Shown in pieces: positions 56,399-64,000 of a stretch of DNA of 64,000 nt. The notes under the pieces were generated by a model. The model saw only the letters and a list, made by a program, of their open reading frames with translations, searched no databases and was not told the origin of the DNA. The translations under genes and the position numbers were made by a program. The DNA lies in NCBI GenBank assembly GCA_033239525.1, contig BSYO01000020.1, positions 10,046,308-10,110,307 on the forward strand, written 5' to 3'. The DNA comes from Nepenthes gracilis. Taxonomy: Eukaryota; Streptophyta; Magnoliopsida; Caryophyllales; Nepenthaceae. Every line of letters starts with the position of its first letter. Position 1 is the first letter of the stretch.

Positions 56399-57985
56399 GT
56401 CCTGCCCTGATTTTAGCAAAATCTTCCTCGCTTTACAGTGTGGGCACTTAGACACCACGGACGAATTTCGTCTTCAGGATGGGTACTTATTCCGAGTTAA
56501 TAAACTTTGCATCCAAAAGCGTCCGAGATTTCAGTGTGGGAAGTTCATCTTGGAGGTTTATCTCGCCATTTTGGACGTGATAAGACTATTGAGGAGGTTG
56601 AGCGACAATTTTATTGGCCTAGTTTGAAGAAAGATGTGGCTAGAATTGTCGGCATTTTGTCGACTATGCCAACTTGCCAAACACCCAAAGCAAAACATTG
56701 GCCTCTACACTCCTCTACCTATACCTAATGATCCCTATGGGATGTTAGTATGGATTTTGTGTTAGGGCTTCCCATTCCTCTCGTAAACACAATTCCATAT
56801 TTGTCGCCAGGATCGCTTTTTCTATAATGGCCTCACTTCATTCCTTGTAGTAAGACTGCAGATACTTCTCGAGTCGCTCGCCTTTATTTCATTGAGATTG
56901 TCAAGTTGTATGGTCTTCCTAATACTATTGTTTCGATCGGGATGTCCGTTTCACCAGCCATTTTTGGCGGACCGTGGGCACATGGTCAAGACCAAATTAA
57001 AATTTTTCACCGCATACCACCCTCAAACAGATGGTCGATCAAGTCGTCAATCGGAGTTTAGGTAACCTCTTACGGTGTTTGGTCCAGAGCATCTTAGGAG
57101 TGGGACTTCGATCCTACTAACGCCCAACTTGCATATAATAGTTCTTTCAATAGATCATCTCGGTATGAGTCCGTTTGAAGCTGTGCATGGTTACAAACCC
57201 CGAAAACCATTGGACCTTATCCCGATGTCTCCACATGTTAGTGTGTCCATGACTGCCGAAACTTTTGCACAACATCTTCACGATTTACACATCGAGATCA
57301 ATAAGCAATTAGAAGCAAGTAATATTACATATAAATTGCATGCTGATTCTCATAAAAGACATGTTGAATTCAATATAGGATATTATGTTATGGTTCGTAT
57401 TAGACTGTAACAGGCGGACGTGGTAACGTCTCTAAAAGCGTAGGCACGTAGTGTGGTCCCTTTAAAATTTTATAGCCATTGGATCAAAATCATATGTTCT
57501 TGACATTCCATCCCATTTTGGTTTTCATCATACTTTCAATGTGGAAGATCTCATTGCGTATAAAGGTAACTTTTTTCCACCTGGGGATCCTTTGCCACCC
57601 CCCGCGCACCCCCCATATTGACCTTTCGCCCTCCCTGCGCCACTTCCCTCCCTCCCGCACACACCATGATAAAATTGATACTATTTTAGATGAGTGTGTG
57701 ATGTTACCGTGGAGGGAACTATTCATCGCTTCCTTGTCTGTTTGATTGGTCGACTGCAGTCCGAGAATGCTTGGATTTCTCGCGAGACACTACATACAGC
57801 CTCGACCCGCACCTCTTGGAGTTCTATGTTAGGGGATTGCACTTCTTCAGGCCCTCGTCAACTTCTTTCCAGAGATCTCGATCGCTCTGTCAGCTTTCGA
57901 CCCCCTCTTACTCGAATCTATCACCGTCGCCGACGGGTTGCCCAGCCACTCAGCTTATGGTTGAACAATTGATTCCTGACGTTTA
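56399..57985 (+). pseudogene. Reina-like integrase and chromodomain-like tail
   Basis: After the RNase H gap: [30 protein letters not shown], then in another frame GLSRHFGRDKTIEEVERQFY, WPSLKKDVARIV and CQTPKAKHWPLHSSTY. The catalytic core is badly eroded (MDFVLGLPIPL and [20 protein letters not shown] are visible; the second Asp block reads SIGMSV). The later part has MSPFEAVHGYKPRKPLDLIP and FAQHLHDLHIEINKQLEASN (57075-57410). The end at 57720-57985 (SENAWISRETLHSLDPHLLE-type text over two frames) is the chromodomain-like tail. Confidence 0.82.
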
Positions 57986-58022
57986 ACTCGCCCGGGTTGA
58001 GTTCCTCCCACCTGGAGAGAAT

Positions 58023-58401
58023 TGATGCGGACATCAAAGATAAATATCTACTTTTATTTGCCTTCCAAATATGAAGACTCGCTTTTATTTGCATTCCAAA
58101 TTAGTTGTTATTTTATTTTTATTTATTTGATTTTATTTGATTTCCTTTTCAATTATTTGATTATGATTTTGTTTCCAATTTTCTTTCACATCGGATTCTC
58201 TATATAAGAATCCCTAGGACATTTAATTGGAATGAATAAACGAATGAGTATTTGAGAAATTGATTGCAATTGAGCAATTGTGCTTCCCTTCCCCTCTCCC
58301 CTTTGGTTTGATCCCTTTCTTGTCTCTACCCCTCTAATCTAATTTGTTGTCTTTACCCATCTATTATTCTTCTCTCTACTTTCACCCTCCTCCCTACATT
58401 A
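58023..58401 (+). repeat. 3' LTR of the Reina-like element
   Basis: Starts TGATGCGGACATCAAAG and ends CTACATTA (CA changed to TA). Few differences from the 5' LTR, so the insertion is younger than the other elements here. Confidence 0.93.
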
Positions 58402-59089
58402 CGAAGCCAGCTGCAGCAGCCATTAAGGGCTATGGACGGCTGTTAAATGGCTCAAGAATGGTATCAAAATTTAGCCAAAATAATTAGGAGAAGCAGCTCA
58501 CAAGCTACAAGTTGTGAGCAGCTGGAAGTTGCAGCTAAGCTGGAAATCAGCAACCAAACCAGCAGCCAATTTTAACTTCAGCACGACCAGAGTTCGTGGG
58601 AGAAAAGAGGGTGACACGGGAAGCACACATCAGCAAACTATAACCAATAATTTAGCAACACAAGGAAGCTCAATTAAAGGCTAAGTCGGGTGGTGAATTA
58701 GCAAAAAAATTCAGCCAGCCGGCTGATGATGAAGAAGGGAGAATATGAGGTGTCAGCAGAGCTAATGACTCAGCCCCTCAAATTTGATTAATATAAGAAC
58801 GTGTGAGGAGGTGAGGAGAGGAAAAAAAAAGGAAACCGTGGGAAGAAAAGAGGGAAAAACAGAAGAGAAAGAAGGAAGAATAGTGGGAACCGAGAGAGAA
58901 GAAAAAGAGCAGAACCGGGAAATCAATAGGACAGCAAGGAATTTGCTAAAATCTTGGCGAGTGTACTTGAACCCCTTTTTCATTTGGTGTTGTTTATTGT
59001 CAATTTCTTAAGTCTTATCATTCTAATACTTAAATTACTCCATGGTTTTGATCATATTATTAATTTGGCATGAGATACACAAAGCTGAA

Positions 59090-60440
59090 ATCCTCGAACC
59101 AGAACCAGAACCTGAATCAGCTTCTGAAATTATGCTTGAACCGGCAACCAAATGAACTCCAAATTGGTCCAAATTTGGTATCCAACTAGCTTTCCCTCAT
59201 AATTATGTTGTGTCAAAACCGCTCAAAAAAATAAGCTTAACCGTTCACTAAAGCGGGTCCAATATCAGCAACTGGCAGAATTCAGAACCCAGTTTAGTAA
59301 CTGAATCAGTTACTGTAAATCGACCGAACCAGTGACCAAATGATCTCCAAATTGGCTCAAATTTGGTATCCAACAAGTAACGAACTTCCTTGATGTTGTG
59401 TAAAATTAGCTCATAAAAATGAGCTAAACCGGTCGGTGAATCGGACCACACATCAGAACCGGACAGATTTCAACAGTTTTGCTGATATATTTCTGATAGA
59501 TGAATTTTAAGCCACTGAACCGGGAACTAACCGAGCCCCAAATGCTCTGAACCGGCAGTCAAATTTGCTCAAGAATGTCAAGAAAATATTAAAGAAGCAA
59601 CCTACAAAATTGGGCTTGAAATCCCTTGAACCGGATACCAAATTGGTGACACAACCGGCCCTGCTCTCTGCCAAAGCTGAACCCGACAGCTCCTAAAACA
59701 TTGGCTCAACCAGCCATGAACCGGTTGAACCAGAAGCCGACCCGGCCAAGTTATGTAGTACTAAGACCAAACCATCATCATTAAAAAGGGCGTTCAAAAA
59801 TACTTTGATTTGCCTGCTGAATCAGACCCTTGAATCAGCACCAAAATCTACCAAGTGACCTTGCTGATGCTGTACATTGCAGTATATAAAACCGAATAAA
59901 ACCGGCCCAACCGGCACCCAATTTAACCTAAGAATGTTAATATAATGTTAAAGTATTAGCATGTAAAATTTGACCCAAATTGGACAACGAACCAACCCTG
60001 AACTGGCCACCCGACCAAGCTAGAACCTTTCTTCGTGAATGAAATTTTGGTAATTTGAACCAACCATTAAACAAGCTCTAAATTGACCACCAAAATAAAT
60101 AAATTATCCTTGTTAATATAAGTTTCTAACCTACAAAAATAGCTTCAAATCGACCCCTTGAACTGGGTAAAATATTAACCTGAACTGTCCTCGAACTGGG
60201 CCTTAAATCAGCCGAGACGGACCGGCAAATACATGCTGAATTTCAGCTTATACCTTGAACTCGGAACCGGTTTATAAATGTTAAAAATTAATGAACGGAC
60301 CAACCCTTGAACCGATCATTAAATCGGTCACGAACTGATAACCGAGTTTGTAAGTAATTATTCTAAAATCAATTAAGAAAATTAACCCAAATCGGCCCCA
60401 AACCGAATATCAAACCGACATATGAACTAGCCAAAAATAT
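59090..60440. repeat. Degenerate repeats rich in AACCGG, period about 190 bp
   Basis: ACCAAATGAACTCCAAATTGG...CAAATTTGGTATCCAAC at 59147 recurs 188 bases later as ACCAAATGATCTCCAAATTGG...; weaker echoes follow. Words such as GAACCGG, AACCGGC and CCGGTT are scattered over 1.3 kb. Very diverged tandem amplification within the LTR or leader of element Z. Confidence 0.55.
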
Positions 60441-60561
60441 CATGATAAATCTGAATTTTTGCATATGAAAAAGTTGAATGATAAAGCAACTAAAATGGGT
60501 ATTGCATTAATTTTTGCTGTAAGTTACAGTTTATTTGTATTATTGCATCTTATGTTTGATA

Positions 60562-61747
60562 CTGATGGGTACACAAATAATGGGCTGGCCCAAAGAATGG
60601 TCAACAGAAGCCCAGAAAGGCCAGTCAACATTTCTGATGGCCCAGTAGGAAGATGGGCCCAGAAACTGGAAAGCCCAAAGACGGTCAACGTTGGCGTTGA
60701 CCGTCTTGGTGGCCAACTTACTCACAAACGGTCAACTCAGCGTTGACCAGTTTTGTTAGGCCTTTATAGGCTTTGCAACAGTGATGGGCCTATTCTGTTA
60801 TAGCCCATGCCCCTCGGTTGATCGCTACCGCTCTCCCTTCCCGTTCTCCACGAAGGTGGCCAATACACTCGACGGTGGTCAACTCGTGACGTTGACCGTC
60901 GCTCCCTATACATTGGGCTCAAATAAGGCTCTTCTACAAGAAGCCAGCCTTACCAATTTAGGCCCACCAATCATCAAAAAGGCCGACCATCCATCCTCCA
61001 AGGATATTCCACGATCTCAAAAGGAATATCAGCCAAGATTGGCGCCCTTCAAATAAGGAATGCGCGAGATCTTCCCAACTCCTTGCCCGCCTAAGGAACT
61101 CTCGGTAGAATCTTTGGGAAAGAAAGAAACCAACTTGGAAAGTGGTTGGCCGCCTGAAGGAAACAATCCTCCACACCGGGTAACAAGCATCGGCCTCCCA
61201 AAAGGAAGGCCAAAGAACATATCACAGAACGATCACTCCTTCCAAAGAAGGAGGATCGCCATCTTTGCCATAAAAGAGGCCCCCGGATTCACCCATCCGT
61301 GGCATGCTCTTAGATGCTTTCTTGGATGTTTTCATTGACACGCCTTCTTTCAAGCTTTCACTCACACAAAAACCCTAAGTGCTCGAGAAACAAGCTCGGG
61401 GTTCCCAGTGACCAAACTCTCAAACACAATCAAACTCCAAGGCAACGAGCCAGTCTTGACTACTGTTCTCTCGCCTTCCCCACCATCCAGATCTGAGAAA
61501 GGCCCCGCGCCTCTCGACATCCGGGAACAAAGCACTCTCTTCCTCTCTCCCATTGCTCTCTCTATCTTTCAGTTCCTTCCATCAAGGTCATGCATCGACT
61601 TGAGCGTCGGAGTATTTTCGGTGGGATTACCTCCCGCCGCACGCGACCTCTTATTCGTTTAGTGGTGTGCGGCAGTGATCTCGTACTTGAACGGAGCCGG
61701 TTCACATCATCCAAAAGAATCCGACTGCTCGGATCCAGTACGCATCA
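60562..61747 (+). repeat. 5' LTR of Tat-2
   Basis: Starts TGATGGGTACACAAATAATG and ends TACGCATCA. Same family as the Tat-1 LTRs read on the minus strand, including GGCTGGCCCAAAGAA, TTGACCGTC and ACCCTAAGTGC-like words. Confidence 0.9.
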
Positions 61748-61766
61748 TTGGCGCTCACCCTGGAAG
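61748..61766 (+). other. Primer-binding site of Tat-2
   Basis: TTGGCGCTCACCCTGGAAG follows the LTR directly. It matches the first eight bases and the last five (GGAAG) of the Tat-1 site, with changes between. Confidence 0.7.
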
Positions 61767-61829
61767 CGCTTACGAAAATCCTACCACAAAAATCCGCACA
61801 AACTCTCTCTGTCACCTTCTTCTTCAACA

Positions 61830-63520
61830 ATGGTGAACATGAGGGCACAGGCTAGCGATCCTGCTAGAGATGCCAACAACCCCGACCAGACCATGCCGTG
61901 ATGTCCTCGGTCAACGGGGCCACAGGCGAAATTCTACCGCCTTACATTCAACAACTGGTGGAGCAGATGCAGGCCAACAATCGCCTGCTCCAACTGCTTT
62001 GTGCGCAGAATGAACAACAATAACTAGCGGCTCCACCAGCAGTCATTCCCGCTCTCCGCCACCAAAAAGGTGGCCGTGAGGAAGAAGAAGCTGCAAAGAG
62101 GCGAAAAAAAGTTGGAAACAATCTGGCTCCAGTATCCTCCAGCGTTCCTGGCTAGAACAGGCCAATGGAACGCTCCGGGAGTACGTCTCCAATAGAGAGC
62201 CCGGAAAGGAGAAATCCTTGATACTCTCGGGCAAAAAACCGCCACACAGTCAAGAGCGAGCCTCCAGATCGCCAGATCCGGGAGGAGGCGTAGGAATCGG
62301 TCGTCAACTCCGCCAGAAACAAGACGGAGTTGAGGAATTTCCTCAACTCCAAGAAATCAGCAAACACCACCCGCGCCGACCCACAGTGGACCAAATGCGG
62401 AACCACATGTTCCGTAATGACGAGCGCCATCGACTGGACAGGTCTCCTTTCATCTGCGAAATCTTGGTAGGCCCACTGCCGTCCAAGTTTAAAATGTCGA
62501 TCCCTTGACTTATACGATGGGGGCAAGAGTCGGTTGACCACGGATCACTTCCGCACTCCATCTAAGTCTACAAAGGGTAGAAGACTCGCCGATGTGCCGC
62601 TTCCCGCCACGCCGAGGGGAGACGCGTAACCGGTTTCACCATCTCCCTTCGGCTCGCTGCCAGTTTCGTGAACTCACGGACCTCTTCCCGGCTCAATATG
62701 CATCGAGCCGACGGGAAGAAGCTTGATCGTGGCACCTCTCCCACATAAAGCGTAAAACCGGGAGAGAACCCACGCGCTTCTCGGATCGCTTCATGGCCGA
62801 GGCCAAGGATTCCCGTGAACACCGAGGAGATGAAGTTGGGCGCTTCATCTCAAAGACTAACTTATGGAGATTTCTTCAAGCACTTGGCCCACAAAATCCC
62901 CAAACATTCTCGCGACGCGGAATCCATTACCAAGGCCTACGTTGTTTAAGAGGCCAACGAGGCAAAACGCCAGAATGGGACGGATCAGCCTTCGGCCAAT
63001 CCCTCGGAGAAGGAAAAAGAAAGTTCCGGGTAAACAATGTGGACCGGGGCCCTCGGTAACGCAGAGACTACGGGCCCACCACATTCACACCCTCGGCTGC
63101 ACACACGCTCCAATGTTCTAATGCATTCGTGGAGAAAAGTTTCAAGTGGCCAAAGACATTAAGTAAAGACTGAAATCGCCTAAGTATGTGACTTCCACCG
63201 CTCGCCCTCACTCAACCAAGACCAGAAACGCCGCAGAGGAAAATCAAGCACTGATTCGCAGAGGACACCTCACCCGATTTGTCAAGGGATGCGGACCGTA
63301 ACTCAGGAGCGGCCGATGAAGAGGGCAGAGTGAGACTCCTCCCTAACAAGATTACTGGCAGAGTAGTTAATATGATCACCACCCGACCAGTCAGAGCCCG
63401 GAGACAAAGAAGGAGCAAAGAACCGGGGAGGGAAGAACAAGACACAGTAGACAACATCATTACCTTTAGTGATTGTGACTCAAACCATGTAATCTCCCCC
63501 ATACTCGACCCCCTTTGTAA
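61830..63520 (+). pseudogene. Tat-2 gag relic
   Basis: ATG 61830 opens MVNMRAQASDPARDANNPDQ and stops at once at 61901. Tat-1-like gag then continues in changing frames: KKLETIWLQYPPAFLARTG, capsid text near 62400-62500, MAEAKDSREHRGDEVGRFIS and LWRFLQALGPQNPQTFSRRG (62793-63059), SLGEGKRKFRVNNVDRGPR, and the tail DADRNSGAADEEGRVRLLPN with VVNMITTRPV (63279-63527). These pair with KRKYRGGEH and VVNMVITRPAKSPADSKEQQ of Tat-1. Many stops. Confidence 0.78.
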
Positions 63521-63529
63521 TCTCTAAGA

Positions 63530-63858
63530 CTCGTTTGGATGGTATTTCGGACTACCAAATTAAACGAGTCTTTACTGATAATGGTAGCTCTAAAGACTTG
63601 CTTTACTTGGACACGTTCTTTAGATTAGGCCTAAAAAAGAATCAACTAAAACCTGCTGAATGACCTTTGTACGGCCTTGACAATGAACCAGTGCCCGTTC
63701 AAGGGACAATCCAACTGGAAGTCACCCTGGGCACCTACCCAAAAACAGCAAGTCGCATGCTAACCTTTCTAGTAGTTGACCTTCCCTCGATAACGCCATA
63801 TCTGCACTCCGCCACAGCGGCATTCGGGCGATTACCTCGATTCCACACCTCAAAATGA
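63530..63858 (+). pseudogene. Tat-2 aspartic protease relic
   Basis: On the plus strand: ISDYQIKRVFTDNGSSKDLL followed by YLDTFFRLGLKKNQLKPAE, a stop at 63661, then PLYGLDNEPVPVQGTIQLEV and TLGTYPKTASRMLTFLVVDL. It agrees closely with the Tat-1 protease (21240-21690) and shows the full domain that Tat-1 lost by frameshift. TDNGSS is the active-site equivalent. Confidence 0.85.
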
Positions 63859-64000
63859 AATTCCCGATACCCTACAGTGTTGGTGAAGTGTTAGGCGACC
63901 AAGTAATTGGGCGGACATGCTACATGTCCCAGATTGCCCCCAGTGGCAGAACTGACACGGTGGGAGAACTCGATCACTGAGACGAGACCACCTTACAGCA
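63859..64000 (+). other. Tat-2 protease-to-reverse transcriptase spacer (cut by window end)
   Basis: The sequence CGGACATGCTACATGTCCC and GGTGGGAGAACTCGATCAC corresponds to the Tat-1 segment at 21140-21230 on the other strand. Reverse transcriptase would follow outside the window. Confidence 0.7.

Larger units (their letters stand above)
51619..58401 (+). mobile_element. Reina-like Ty3/gypsy chromovirus, structurally complete, TSD CGAAG
   Basis: LTRs of 374 and 379 bp (51619-51992, 58023-58401) and exact duplications CGAAG at 51614-51618 and 58402-58406 define the element. It has a Met-tRNA primer-binding site, gag, protease, reverse transcriptase, a truncated RNase H, integrase and a chromodomain-like end on the plus strand. 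The compact size and short LTRs fit Reina-type chromoviruses, though the lineage was judged by eye. Stops, frameshifts and an RNase H deletion show it is not autonomous. It sits inside element Z. Confidence 0.92.
50841..60561 (+). mobile_element. Tekay-like LTR element (element Z), split by two insertions
   Basis: Begins TGTAAGGCTCGAGATCTTCC, the style of Tekay LTR starts on the plus strand. Sequence of the same texture runs 50841-51618, resumes at 58402 after the chromovirus (TSD CGAAG on both sides), and continues to 60561, where Tat-2 begins. A TATA-like TTAATATAAGAAC near 58788 with GA-rich leader after it supports a promoter-bearing LTR. The LTR end is not identified, and no gag or pol is seen before Tat-2 interrupts it. 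Confidence 0.5.
60562..64000 (+). mobile_element. Second Tat-family element (Tat-2), 5' part only, runs off the window
   Basis: LTR 60562-61747, primer-binding site, gag and protease on the plus strand, all matching Tat-1 on the minus strand. Nothing after protease is inside the window. It is inserted in element Z; the left flank GATAC (60557-60561) would be its TSD, but the partner lies outside. Confidence 0.88.

Noticed and set aside
61029..61662. Overlapping short frames in 61.0-61.7 kb
   Set aside because: Inside the Tat-2 LTR, with no counterpart frame in the Tat-1 LTRs.

Overview
The window looks like repeat-dense nuclear DNA of a flowering plant. There are no operons, ribosome binding sites, rRNA genes or convincing tRNA genes. 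Almost every recognisable protein fragment belongs to LTR retrotransposons of plant lineages: Ty1/copia, Ty3/gypsy Tat with a second RNase H and an antisense ORF, Ty3/gypsy chromoviruses of Tekay and Reina type, and two TRIMs. The one host-gene fragment recognised is the C-terminal (DUF4005-like) part of an IQ-domain (IQD) protein, also a plant family. The species cannot be named from the sequence alone. All family names rest on motifs read by eye; no search was run.

Layout. 1-3.5 kb: decayed LTR pieces, a 24-bp tandem array, a (TG)21 microsatellite and a poly-T tract. 3.5-32.3 kb: a minus-strand Ty1/copia relic broken apart by later insertions. From its 3' end these are a 6.2-kb non-autonomous Tekay-like element (4141-10347, near-identical 5-bp target-site duplication, TSD), a 0.76-kb LTR (12288-13049), an 11.1-kb Tat-lineage element (13497-24613, perfect TSD ACATG), a solo LTR (24846-25787, perfect TSD GAAAA), a 2.6-kb Tekay-like solo LTR (26212-28856, perfect TSD ATTAC) and Tekay LTR fragments (about 28940-30983). 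Copia gag, protease, integrase, reverse transcriptase and RNase H pieces can be read in the correct order between these insertions.

32.3-40.4 kb: an AT-rich stretch, the IQD fragment (33969-34541), unidentified exon-like pieces, a plus-strand chromovirus gag-protease relic interrupted by a TRIM (about 35491-36287), and a minus-strand chromovirus integrase/chromodomain relic interrupted by a second TRIM (39687-40118, perfect TSD AAATG).

40.4-64 kb: a probable Tekay-like LTR (41009-about 43600), then a Tat-like element without readable pol (43987-50840). The 3' LTR of that element is cut by a Tekay-like LTR element (from 50841). This LTR is in turn split by a structurally complete Reina-like chromovirus (51619-58401, perfect TSD CGAAG) and by a second Tat element of the same family as the first (60562 to the window end).

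No element here encodes an intact polyprotein. All coding regions carry stops, frameshifts or deletions, so any mobility would have to be supplied in trans. The most interesting coding signal is the antisense gene of the 13.5-24.6 kb Tat element. It lies on the opposite strand to gag-pol, resembles the plant 'putative gypsy type transposon' domain (PF04195-like), and has a clean 79-bp intron followed by a coiled-coil exon.
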